Position numbers and translations under genes: made by a program. The notes beneath the pieces are model-generated. The model did no database searches, was not told the origin of the DNA, and saw nothing but the letters and a program-made list of their open reading frames with translations. Source: Steroidobacteraceae bacterium (lineage in GTDB: Bacteria; Pseudomonadota; Gammaproteobacteria; Steroidobacterales; Steroidobacteraceae). From it: 58,994 bases of DNA. The stretch's first letter is position 1; each line of letters begins with the position of its first letter. Where the stretch lies: the NCBI GenBank assembly GCA_025458905.1, contig JALORN010000017.1, forward strand, positions 1-58,994. Reading direction: 5' to 3'. Below are positions 33,183-41,497 of the stretch, one piece after another.

Positions 33183-35663
33183 ATGGACATCCGCACCGCC
33201 GCGCTCGCCGCGGCGACCTCAGGCCTCATCATGCTTGCACCAGGCGTGGTCGGCGCGCAGGACGCACGCGGCGAACGCGACGCGCTGGCGCTCGAGGAGA
33301 TCACGGTGACGGCGCGTCGACGCGAGGAGTCGCTGCAGGAAGTGCCGCTGTCGATCACTGCGTTCTCGAACGACCAGATCCAGCGTGCCGGCATCTCGGG
33401 CTTCGGCGACGTCGCCAAGCTCACGCCCAGCCTGATGTTCGACCAGGAGTTCGGCGCCAACGACACACGCCCCACCATCCGAGGCTTGCCCGCGACCCGC
33501 GGTCGTCCGCCGGTCGGTATCCTGATCGATGGCATCGACGTTTCGTCGGAAGCGATCGCCACGGCGGGCGGCGGTAACCTGCTCAACCTGCGGCTGCTCG
33601 ACATCGAGCGCATCGAAGTGGTGAAGGGACCGCAGAGCGCGCTCTACGGCCGGGTCGCCTTCGGCGGAGCAGTCAACTACGTCACCGCGCGGGCCGGCGA
33701 GGAGTTCGGCGGCCGCATCAACGCGATGGCGGCCTCGGGCGATATGTACGAGGTGGGCGGCTCGGTGGGGGGGCCGATCGGCGATTCGGGCCTGCGGGCG
33801 CGCCTCTACGGCGGCTACTCGCGGTCCGAGGGGTTCTTCCGCAACGCGGTGTCCGGCGACAAGGTCGGCGGGCACGAGGCGGCGCAGGTCTCGCTGTCCT
33901 TCGACTATGCGGCGAGCGACACCTTCTCGCTGCGCGGCTTCCTGTCCTATGGAGACCAGGAGAACGAGCAGCAGCCCTACTACCAGTACTCGACGGTCGA
34001 CAACTCGTCACAGCTGTTGCCGCTGCCGGTGAACGTCGCCGGCCAGATGACCGGCAACCTGACGCTGCCCGCCGCGATCCGCTCACTGCTGCCGGGGCCA
34101 CTGCGTCCGCGCGACACCGTCGAGGTCAGCGTCGATCCCAGGACCAACCGCGACTACGAAGGCTCGACGCTCACGTCCGCGTTCGCGACCATCCAGGGCA
34201 GCTGGAGGCTCGGCACGACTCGACTCGACGCGACGCTCGGATTCCTCGACGCCGACTCCTCGAACCTTCAGGACATCGAGGGCTACGGTCGCGCAGTCCG
34301 CCAGGTGTCTCTGCCGGCACCGGGTGGCATCGCCGAGCCGCTCGGTTCGGCATTCGAGTTCAATACGGAGGACGAGGTGCGGCAGATGACGCAGGAACTG
34401 CGCTGGAGCAACCTCGAGGACGAGACCACGCGCTGGGCAGTCGGGGTGCTGCGCTGGACCGAGGATGCCCGGCAGGTCAACCGCTCGATCGCCGCGATCC
34501 TCTCCGCGCCCGGGGCCTCCGCTGGCCTCAACCAGCGGCTGGTCAACTCGAACATCACGCCGTCCCTGAACGGCCGCGACACCAAGCATCTCTCCGCGTA
34601 TGCGCTGCTGGAGCGCAGCTTCACCGACAGGGTGTCCGCTGGCATCGAAGCACGCTACTACTGGGAGGACTTCGAGTACGACTTCCCGACCAGCGTGCTC
34701 GTGCTCGGTGCCGGCACCGTGCCGATCCCCGCGCCGGCCCGGCCCCGCCAGCTGACCGACGTCCCGCTTGATGCGACCTACTTCGCGCCGAAGGCGACCG
34801 TGGAGTTCCAGGCCACACCCGAGATGCTCTACTACGCGAGCATCGGCAAGGGCGTGAAGCCCGCGGGCATCTCGACCGTCGGCCAGTTCACCAGGGTCGA
34901 GGACAACCGCTTCGACGCCGAGACGCTGTGGAACTACGAGATCGGTGCCAAGACCTCCTGGCTCGACAACCGCATCGTCGTCAACGGCGCGCTGTTCTTC
35001 ATGGACTACGAGGACAAGCAGGTGTCCGCGCTGGTGGTCGACCCGGCGGAGCCGACCGGCCTGCGCGCGGTGATCTCGAACGCCAGCGGCGCCGAGGTGC
35101 TGGGCCTCGAACTGGAGACCAGCATATTCGTCACGCAGCGGCTGCGGCTCACCGCGGCCTACACGTTCCTCGATGCACAGTACACCGACTTCACCGAGCT
35201 GAGCCGCAACGCGTCCAACATCGCGCTCGCCGGCACCTGCCAGCCCGTGGTCGTGGGCACCGGCACCCAGAGCAACCAGTGCCTGCTCGACCTGTCCGGC
35301 AACCGTCTGGAGCGCTCGCCGCGGCACGCCGGCAACGTCACGCTCAGCTATGCGGCGCCTCTCGGCGAGGACAGCAGCCTGCTCACGGAACTGGCGGCGC
35401 AGTACCAGTCTAAGCGCTACTTCGACCAGTACAACGCCCAGTACTTCGATGCCTTCGGCAACGTCGACCTGCGAGTCACGTGGGACAAGGGCCCTTGGAG
35501 CGTCACGGCATTCGTCAACAACCTGCTGGACGACGACACCATCCGCGCTGGCTTCACGCAGGGCGACTTCTTCGGGCTGTTCTCGAGCCCGGGCAGCCGC
35601 TCGTTCGTGGCCATAGCGACCGACCCGATCCGTGGCGGGCTGCGCGCGTCATACCGATTCTGA
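33183..35663 (+). CDS. TonB-dependent outer-membrane receptor
   Basis: An 826-residue receptor starting at the ATG at 33183 (GGGGGAGAA upstream), with a signal peptide (AALAAATSGLIMLAPGVVGA). The TonB box/plug region reads LEEITVTARRREESLQEVPL, then TRPTIRGLPATRGRPPVGIL and DIERIEVVKGPQSALYGRVAFGG, the plug domain. The barrel ends in GLRASYRF with the terminal Phe. VTARRREESLQEVP is typical of the large receptor group in sphingomonads and other degraders of hydrophobic carbon sources. With an adjacent MFS and regulator, it probably imports the compound handled by nearby genes; the ligand is unknown. Confidence 0.93.
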   Translation: MDIRTAALAAATSGLIMLAPGVVGAQDARGERDALALEEITVTARRREESLQEVPLSITAFSNDQIQRAGISGFGDVAKLTPSLMFDQEFGANDTRPTIRGLPATRGRPPVGILIDGIDVSSEAIATAGGGNLLNLRLLDIERIEVVKGPQSALYGRVAFGGAVNYVTARAGEEFGGRINAMAASGDMYEVGGSVGGPIGDSGLRARLYGGYSRSEGFFRNAVSGDKVGGHEAAQVSLSFDYAASDTFSLRGFLSYGDQENEQQPYYQYSTVDNSSQLLPLPVNVAGQMTGNLTLPAAIRSLLPGPLRPRDTVEVSVDPRTNRDYEGSTLTSAFATIQGSWRLGTTRLDATLGFLDADSSNLQDIEGYGRAVRQVSLPAPGGIAEPLGSAFEFNTEDEVRQMTQELRWSNLEDETTRWAVGVLRWTEDARQVNRSIAAILSAPGASAGLNQRLVNSNITPSLNGRDTKHLSAYALLERSFTDRVSAGIEARYYWEDFEYDFPTSVLVLGAGTVPIPAPARPRQLTDVPLDATYFAPKATVEFQATPEMLYYASIGKGVKPAGISTVGQFTRVEDNRFDAETLWNYEIGAKTSWLDNRIVVNGALFFMDYEDKQVSALVVDPAEPTGLRAVISNASGAEVLGLELETSIFVTQRLRLTAAYTFLDAQYTDFTELSRNASNIALAGTCQPVVVGTGTQSNQCLLDLSGNRLERSPRHAGNVTLSYAAPLGEDSSLLTELAAQYQSKRYFDQYNAQYFDAFGNVDLRVTWDKGPWSVTAFVNNLLDDDTIRAGFTQGDFFGLFSSPGSRSFVAIATDPIRGGLRASYRF

Positions 35664-35753
35664 ACCCTCGACACGTCGCGATTGGACGGCCAGGCTCGGT
35701 CGGACGAGCTGGCGTCCGCGACGGCAGTGTCGCGCGCGCCGGAGCGGCCAACA

Positions 35754-36104
35754 TCACATCGCGGGCTTGAGGTCCGCCTTGTCCCCGCCGTAGCGCGAGT
35801 ACAGCCGGCCATAGATGCGCTTGATCATGGCCTCGCGCTCGGCCTTGAGCTTCGCCTGCAGGGCGTCGCTCGGCCGGCCGTTCTGCAGGCGCTCGCCGAG
35901 GTCGATGCCGTGCTCGCGCAGCAGCTCCTCGGTGAAGGCCTGGCGGTCGCGGATCGTCCAGAGCTCGGCGCCGAGCTCGAGCACGATGCCGAGCAGGTGG
36001 TCGACGACCTCGTTCTCGAAGTAGGTCGGGTTGCCGCGCTCGTATCCGGGCAGCGCGCGCAGCGTGGCTTCCTCGGGCGTCAGCGTGGTGTTCGGGGCGG
36101 TCAT
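35754..36104 (-). CDS. small protein of unknown function
   Basis: A 116-residue, mostly helical, charged, cytosolic protein. Visible features are YERGNPTYFENEVVDHLLGI, LGAELWTIRDRQAFTEELLR, and a C-terminal KRIYGRLYSRYGGDKAD. I do not recognise the family. Its ATG overlaps the stop of the methyltransferase gene (ATGA), so it is translationally coupled and may be a partner or regulator of that enzyme. Confidence 0.6.
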   Translation of the reverse strand: MTAPNTTLTPEEATLRALPGYERGNPTYFENEVVDHLLGIVLELGAELWTIRDRQAFTEELLREHGIDLGERLQNGRPSDALQAKLKAEREAMIKRIYGRLYSRYGGDKADLKPAM

Positions 36105-37189
36105 GGCTTCACCGCGATGCGGCCGGCAGTCAGGGCCTTGCTGGGGTCGTAGGACTTCAGCTCGAAGCCGACCTCCTGGATCACGTCCTCGATGTTCGAG
36201 CGCACGAACGGCGGGATGAAGGGCTCGCCGTTGTCGGAGCCGTCGAGCTCGGCGAACAGCATCACGTAGACGTCGCGCTTGCGGTCGCCCGAGAAGTCGA
36301 GCACCGAGAGGGTGCCGCCGGGGCGCAGCACGCGGTACGCCTCCTGGAGCACCTGGCGAGCGACCGGCACTGGCGTCTCGTGGAACAGCAGCATCGCCAG
36401 CACCATGTCGAAGTGGCCGTCCGGGAAGTCGAGCTCGGCGGCGTTCATCTGGTGGAAGTGCACGTCCGACTTCTGCTGGATCGCGCGCAGGTGGGCGTAG
36501 CGGACCATCGGCGCGCTGAGGTCGATGCCGTGCACCTCGGCCTGCGGGTGCATGGCCTTGAGCGCGGTGGTGGTCGCGCCGGCGCTGCAGCCGAGGTCGA
36601 GGATGCGCCGCACCTGGCCGTCGGCCGGCGCGGCCGCGGCGCGCGCGCCCATCTTCGCCACGAAGTCGTGGTCGGCGGCGCCGCCCATGAACACCTTCAG
36701 GCCGTAGTCGTAGAGCATCCCGGCGAGCGGCTCGAAGCAGTAGCCGCCGGGCTGCAGGTGGATCTCGACGCGGGCGTAGTCGGGCAGCGGCTTCCCGGCG
36801 TCGTAACTGACGCTGCCGGGGCCCATGTGGTCGGCGGCGTCGAACGCCTCGAGGATCTGCTTGCGGTTCGCGCCATAGGACTCGAGCACGCGGTTCCAGA
36901 ACGACTCCTGGAGGCTGCGCTTGACGCGGTAGTAGGTCTTGACCGCGGGGTCCTGCATCAGCACGTCGATCGCGCGCCGGGTATTCGCGGGGTCCGGCGA
37001 CGTGCCGACGCCGGCCTCGCCGAGCAGCTTGCGGCTGTACTCGGCGATCGGGTACTGCTGGGCGTGGAGCAGGAAGTTGCGGGCGTCGGCGATGAAGTCG
37101 ACGTACGCCTCGTCGGGCCGCGAGCTCAGGGCGGGATAGGGGCCTGCGACCTTGCCGCGCGGATAGACGGCTTCGGCTGGGGTGGTCAT
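36101..37189 (-). CDS. SAM-dependent methyltransferase
   Basis: A 362-residue class I methyltransferase starting at ATG 37189. The N-terminal 180 residues are helical (NFLLHAQQYPIAEYSRKLLG, YYRVKRSLQESFWNRV), a possible substrate or dimerisation region. Motif I is ILDLGCSAGATTTALK (about 196-211), followed by VHGIDLSAPMVRYAHLR (motif post-I), LDFPDGHFDMVLAMLLFHE and EAYRVLRPGGTLSVLDFSG. Some such two-part enzymes act on small phenolic or polyketide-like substrates, but the acceptor here is not evident. It is coupled to the small downstream protein and follows the GPH-type MFS by 43 nt. Confidence 0.85.
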   Translation of the reverse strand: MTTPAEAVYPRGKVAGPYPALSSRPDEAYVDFIADARNFLLHAQQYPIAEYSRKLLGEAGVGTSPDPANTRRAIDVLMQDPAVKTYYRVKRSLQESFWNRVLESYGANRKQILEAFDAADHMGPGSVSYDAGKPLPDYARVEIHLQPGGYCFEPLAGMLYDYGLKVFMGGAADHDFVAKMGARAAAAPADGQVRRILDLGCSAGATTTALKAMHPQAEVHGIDLSAPMVRYAHLRAIQQKSDVHFHQMNAAELDFPDGHFDMVLAMLLFHETPVPVARQVLQEAYRVLRPGGTLSVLDFSGDRKRDVYVMLFAELDGSDNGEPFIPPFVRSNIEDVIQEVGFELKSYDPSKALTAGRIAVKP

Positions 37190-37232
37190 CGTCGGTCTCC
37201 GTCGTTCGTCGTACCTGGGAAAGGTGGAGTGA

Positions 37233-38780
37233 TCAGGTCGCGCGGGAACCGGGGGTCCCCGGCGCTTCACCCGGAGAGCGGTACGGCGCGAACACCACCA
37301 GCGCGATCCCGCCGAGGGCGAGCAGCACCAGCGTGCAGGCCCAGCCGAGCGCCGAGAGCTGCGCGGCGGTGGCCATCGCCGCATCCTGCGCGGTCGGGAA
37401 GGCGATCACGTCGAGCGTCACCCCGGCGAGCATCTTGCCGAGGCCGCTGGCGGTCTTCATCGAGAGAAATACGAACCCGAACAGCATCGCGGTGGCCTTC
37501 AGGCCGGTGCGGCCCTCGAACTCCTCCGCGGTCTCGGCGGACACCAGCGCCGAGACGATCTGCACCACGCCGAGGGTGAAGCCGGCCACGGCGTTGGTCC
37601 ACTGCAGCATCGGCAAGGCCTCGGCGCCACGGGCCTCCAGCAGGCCGAGCTCGCGCAGCAACATCGGGCTGGCCCACATCGCGACGCCGACGACGATGCA
37701 GCCGCGCATCAGCGTCGCCGGACGCAGCCGCCGGAACAGCGCGCGGCCGGCGGGCAGCGACAGGACGAAGCCTGCGACCATGGTCAGCAGCGCGCCGAGG
37801 ATGAAGGCGAACTGCCACGCCTTGATCTGGGCGGGGTCGAGGCCCCAGTAGTAGCCGCCGAGCCAGAGCGTCATCGCGTTGAACATGGCGAGCGCCGTCA
37901 GCAGGAACAGCGCGCCGAGGAAGAAGGCGCGGAAGTTCACGAAGCCGAAGAGCATGTCGCGCCACGCCGGCACGAGCGTGGCGAGCGAGAAGCGCTGCGG
38001 CGCCGCGGGCTGCGCGGCCTCGACCTGCTTCATGCGCCGCCGCGTGCCCGCGGCCGACAACAGCATGATCAGGATCATCGCCGCGGCCACCGCCAGCGCG
38101 AATGGCCGGTAGGCGTCCAGGTTCTCCTGCCCGCGCGGGTACTCGGGCGTCGCCTCGAAGAACACGTCGAAGGCCACCGCGACGATGCCGAACTGCGCGG
38201 CGACGATGAACAGGTTGCGCCACACGGCGAGCGTCAGCCGCTCGTGGGTGTCGGTGGAGAGCTCGGCGACCTGCGCCGACCAGGGGATGTGGAAGAAGGT
38301 GATCGCGACGCGCAGGCCGATCGCCGTGAAGGCGAGCCACGCGCCGAGCGCGAGCGGACCGAGCCCGGCCGGCGGCGCGAACAGCAGAACGAAGAACAGC
38401 GCAGACGGGATCGCCGATGCGTACATCAGCACGTGCCGCCGGCCGAAGCGCGACTGCAGGCTGTCGGAGTACGAGCCGACCAGCGGGTCGGTGATCGCAT
38501 CGACGAGCATCGCGAGCAGGATGGCGACGCCGGCAATCGTGCCCGGCACGCCCTGGACCTGGGTGTAGTAGAAGAGCACGAACAGCTCGAACGAGCGCGC
38601 GAGGATGGTCTCGCAGGCGTTGCCCAGGCTGTAGGCGAGGCGCGCCAGCCACGGCACGCGCGCGGCCAGCACGGCGGCGCGCGCGGGCTCGTTCGCGAGG
38701 TCCGCAGCCGCCACGGCGGGGCTGGCGCCGGCGCGTGCCGGCGCGGCCATGTCGCGCGCCGCTGCCGCCTCAGCCGGCAC
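37233..38780 (-). CDS. GPH-type MFS transporter, second copy
   Basis: A 515-residue carrier of the same type as that at 19522-20967. It shows RLAYSLGNACETILARSFEL, FVLFYYTQVQGVPG (compare LVLFYYTQVLGLPG in the other copy), DAITDPLVGSYSDSLQSRFG (GPH loop) and TFFHIPWSAQVAELS. The start is a GTG at 38780 whose region overlaps the stop of the preceding NAD(P)-binding gene by 11 nt; an ATG at 38750 is an alternative. The first 35 residues are Ala-rich and soluble. Substrate unknown. It sits between an SDR-like gene and a methyltransferase in a minus-strand run. Confidence 0.85.
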   Translation of the reverse strand: MPAEAAAARDMAAPARAGASPAVAAADLANEPARAAVLAARVPWLARLAYSLGNACETILARSFELFVLFYYTQVQGVPGTIAGVAILLAMLVDAITDPLVGSYSDSLQSRFGRRHVLMYASAIPSALFFVLLFAPPAGLGPLALGAWLAFTAIGLRVAITFFHIPWSAQVAELSTDTHERLTLAVWRNLFIVAAQFGIVAVAFDVFFEATPEYPRGQENLDAYRPFALAVAAAMILIMLLSAAGTRRRMKQVEAAQPAAPQRFSLATLVPAWRDMLFGFVNFRAFFLGALFLLTALAMFNAMTLWLGGYYWGLDPAQIKAWQFAFILGALLTMVAGFVLSLPAGRALFRRLRPATLMRGCIVVGVAMWASPMLLRELGLLEARGAEALPMLQWTNAVAGFTLGVVQIVSALVSAETAEEFEGRTGLKATAMLFGFVFLSMKTASGLGKMLAGVTLDVIAFPTAQDAAMATAAQLSALGWACTLVLLALGGIALVVFAPYRSPGEAPGTPGSRAT

Positions 38781-39408
38781 GGGCGATCGCCGCGTAGGTC
38801 CGGCCGATCGTGGCCGGGTCCTGGAGCACGCGCTCGACCAGCGCCGCGACGTCGGCCCGCGGGATCGCGCCGGAGACCTGCTCGTCCTCGAGCAGCTGGC
38901 CCTGGCCGCCGGCAGGCTGGTCGGTGAGGTGGCCCGGTCGCACGATCGTCCAGTCGAGCCCCGAGAGCCGCAGGTAGTCCTCGGCCTGGGTCTTCAGGGC
39001 CATGAAACGCCCGAGTACCAGGCGCGCGATCCAGGGCGCCGCGGCGCGGCTGCCGCCGGCGCCGATCGTGCTCACCAGCACGAAGCGGCGGATGCCGGCT
39101 GCGTTCGCCGCATCGACGAGGTTGCGGTTGCCGTCCCAGTCGGGCGGCGGCTCCTTGCGGAACGGGCGTCCGCCGACGAGGCTGACGAGCGCGTCGGCGC
39201 GCGGTGCGACGGCGAGCACGCGGTCGATGGCCGCGCGGTCGAGCACGTCGGCGCGCTGCTGCGTGGCGCCCGCGGTGGCGAGTGCGGGGGCCGCGCCGGA
39301 GCGGGTCACCGCGACGGGCGGGCTGCCGGCGGCGGCCAGGCGCCGCGCGAGCTCGATGCCGATGCCCGAGGAGGCGCCGAATATGGCAACGCGGGGAACG
39401 ACGCTCAA
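38770..39408 (-). CDS. NAD(P)-binding protein (NmrA/SDR-like)
   Basis: A 212-residue atypical SDR with the Rossmann motif VAIFGASSGIGIELARRLAA near the N-terminus, then the D-rich loop RADVLDRAAIDRVLAVAP, RRFVLVSTIGAGG and DWTIVRPGHLTDQPAGGQGQ. The latter two are typical of NmrA-like/YwnB-like proteins, which bind NAD(P) and act as regulators or reductases. I prefer the TTG at 39408, which has GGAG 7 nt upstream and gives the usual family start, over an ATG at 39450 with a leader lacking similarity. It overlaps the MFS gene by 11 nt. Confidence 0.75.
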   Translation of the reverse strand: MSVVPRVAIFGASSGIGIELARRLAAAGSPPVAVTRSGAAPALATAGATQQRADVLDRAAIDRVLAVAPRADALVSLVGGRPFRKEPPPDWDGNRNLVDAANAAGIRRFVLVSTIGAGGSRAAAPWIARLVLGRFMALKTQAEDYLRLSGLDWTIVRPGHLTDQPAGGQGQLLEDEQVSGAIPRADVAALVERVLQDPATIGRTYAAIARAG

Positions 39409-39570
39409 GCGGCAACTCCGGGAGTCGGTCGGCAGCGCGGGGAGGACCACATGGGCCCGATCATCCCGCTGGATGCACGCGTGTGCAACCGGGCACCGGC
39501 AGGCGGCCGGTCACGTTGCAGGAGCACCACAGTGAAGGGGTGACGGCGCCGGCGTGCGGCGCCGCAGGCC

Positions 39571-40605
39571 TCAGGCGAGGTACCCCGCGCAGAGTTCCTC
39601 GGACTTCGCCCAGAGTTGCTGGGCCAGCGTGGCATTGGTCATCTGGCCACCCGGGACCACGGGGTTGCAGTCCTCGAAGTAGTAGCCGCTGACCTGCGCG
39701 AGCGCGGGCGCCGCTGCGACGTACACCTGAGTGGCCGCGCCGACCCCGACCGGCTTGACCAGGAAGCGCGCGATCGGCGTGAAGATGGTGCGCTGCCAGC
39801 CCGGCAGGTTGCGCATGAGGTTGGTGTCGACCGCACCCGGGTTCACCGAGTTCGAGGTCGCGCTGGTGCCGGCGAGGCGACGGGCGAGCTCGATGGAGAA
39901 CAGGCCGTTGGCGGTCTTGGAGATGCCGTAGGCCTTGTTGCCGTCGTACTCGCGTTCGCCGGAAAGGTTGTCGAACTCGATGCCGACGGGCGGCGCCCAC
40001 TTGTAGGCCGAACTGCTCATCGTCACGACGCGCCCCTGGGGCGCGGCCTTGACCTGGTCGAGGAGCCGATGCGCGAGCAGGAAATGGCCGAGGTGGTTCA
40101 CCGCGAACTGCTTCTCGAGGCCGCGGGCCTGCTCGAGCTTGGGCAGCGACATGATGCCGGCGTTCAGCATCAGCACGTCGAGCGGCATGCCGAGGGCACG
40201 AACCGCGTCGGCGCAGGCGCGCACCGAGTCGAGGCTCTCGAGCTCGAGCTCGAGCGGCGTGCAGCGCGCGCCGACGCTGGCGCAGGCCTCCCTGGCCTTG
40301 GCGAGCGTGCGGCCGGTGCCGAGCACGTTCGCGCCGGCGCCGGCGAGCACGCGCATCGACTCGAGGCCGAGGCCGGAGGTGGCGCCGGTGACGAGGACGG
40401 TCTTGCCGGAGAGATCGACGCCGGCGATGGCCTCGGTGGCGCTGGTCTTCTTGTCGAACGCGCTGACGGGCACGCCCTCGGGTCGTACTTTCACTTCGTC
40501 TCCTCGTGAGCAGGCGCTGGCGGTGCCCGCGAGCGCGACGGCCGTGCCGCCCCGGATGAAGCCGCGGCGCGTGAGGCCGTGGGTCGTGGGGTCGTGTCGC
40601 GGCAT
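39571..40605 (-). CDS. Tat-signal SDR oxidoreductase, paralog
   Basis: A 344-residue paralog of the SDR at 15207-16223. The ATG at 40605 has AGGGAGAG upstream and begins HGLTRRGFIRGGTAVALAGT, a Tat signal, with SAC as a possible lipobox. It shares VRPEGVPVS, VLVTGATSGLGLESMRVL, GTGRTLAKAREACASVG, LMLNAGIMSL and the YGISK catalytic pair with that copy. Both copies lie in gene groups that contain or neighbour a GPH-type MFS. Export of an SDR with its cofactor by Tat is uncommon, so the repeated occurrence here is worth attention. A longer frame to 40770 is not supported. Confidence 0.85.
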   Translation of the reverse strand: MPRHDPTTHGLTRRGFIRGGTAVALAGTASACSRGDEVKVRPEGVPVSAFDKKTSATEAIAGVDLSGKTVLVTGATSGLGLESMRVLAGAGANVLGTGRTLAKAREACASVGARCTPLELELESLDSVRACADAVRALGMPLDVLMLNAGIMSLPKLEQARGLEKQFAVNHLGHFLLAHRLLDQVKAAPQGRVVTMSSSAYKWAPPVGIEFDNLSGEREYDGNKAYGISKTANGLFSIELARRLAGTSATSNSVNPGAVDTNLMRNLPGWQRTIFTPIARFLVKPVGVGAATQVYVAAAPALAQVSGYYFEDCNPVVPGGQMTNATLAQQLWAKSEELCAGYLA

Positions 40606-40807
40606 AGACGTGCTCTCCCTGGCGCGGCGGGCGTCCGGACCCGCGAAGGGCCACGATCTTGCCGCCTGTTGCACTCGCGTGCAAGCCGCGGGCGGAAGGC
40701 GCGGTACCGGCAAACCCTGCACGGCCGGCGGAAGATTTTTCACCGTGCCGCGCCCCGGCGCGTCACGCACGCCGCCCGCGACCGGCGTGCGGTACCCGGA
40801 ATGCGAC

Positions 40808-40840
40808 CGCGGCCGCAGCCTCGAGGAGGCTGCGGCCGCG
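40808..40840 (-). terminator. 14-bp-stem hairpin after the DUF6496 gene
   Basis: Arms CGCGGCCGCAGCCT (40808-40821) and AGGCTGCGGCCGCG (40827-40840) pair perfectly around a 5-nt loop. It lies 60 nt downstream of the stop of the DUF6496 gene on the minus strand. The flanking sequence has no T-run, so termination by it is inference. It stands inside a 294-nt gap that otherwise shows no gene. Confidence 0.5.
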
Positions 40841-40899
40841 TCGTTCCCGATGCCAGGCAGGCGGCCTGGCCCAGCCGCAGTGCCGGCTCGCGACGGCCC

Positions 40900-41403
40900 T
40901 CACGCGCCGGTGCGATTCTCGCGCCGAGTGCGCGCCGCCTTGTGCGCGGCGGCCGAACGCTGCGACGGCGGGCGGCGGCTCGCGGCCGCACGGCCCTGGC
41001 GTGCCAGTGCGCGATGCGACGCCGCGCCATGGCCCTCGCGTCGCAGCGCACGCTGGCTCGCCTGTGCGCGCCGCGTGCTCGCCTTGCCGCGCCCGCCGCC
41101 GCTCGATGCGCCGCGACGGACGCCCGCAGCACCGCGACCGCGAGCCTCGGCGCCACGTCCTGCGGCCGTCGCACGGCGGCCGCGCGTCGACTTCGCCGCA
41201 CCTTTTCGACCACCGACGGCGACGCCGGCGCGCCGCGCCTTCGACAGGCCTATCGCGATCGCCTGCTTGACCGAGCGCGCGCCGTGCCTGCCCTCGTGCA
41301 CGTGGTGGATCTCCTCGCGGACGAACTCTCCCGCCTGCGTGCTCGGGGCCTTGCCCTGGCGACGCGCGCGACGGGCTCTCTCCATGGTTCGCTTCTCAGG
41401 CAT
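40900..41403 (-). CDS. DUF6496 family very basic protein
   Basis: A 167-residue protein. The start is ATG 41403, which has AGGAG 6 nt upstream; the ATG at 41409 directly abuts that site. The N-terminal half has the DUF6496 pattern: EGRHGARSVKQAIAIGLSKA with RRAGVAVGG following. The C-terminal half (from about residue 65) is an Arg/Ala/Gly-rich, low-complexity tail with about a quarter of residues Arg, histone-like, likely disordered and possibly nucleic-acid binding. The family's function is not known. It stands alone between pbpC and the SDR gene. Confidence 0.7.
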   Translation of the reverse strand: MPEKRTMERARRARRQGKAPSTQAGEFVREEIHHVHEGRHGARSVKQAIAIGLSKARRAGVAVGGRKGAAKSTRGRRATAAGRGAEARGRGAAGVRRGASSGGGRGKASTRRAQASQRALRREGHGAASHRALARQGRAAASRRPPSQRSAAAHKAARTRRENRTGA

Positions 41404-41497
41404 CGACATCTCCTGTTCGCCACGATGGCGAGGTCGGACGCCGCGGATCCAGCAATCCGCGTGCCAACGCCCGGCGAGGTCACGCGACCCGACGCCG

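Noticed and set aside
40606..40899. Plus-strand frames through 40579-43351 as an 1100-residue gene
   Set aside because: They run antisense to the DUF6496 and pbpC genes and have no motifs.
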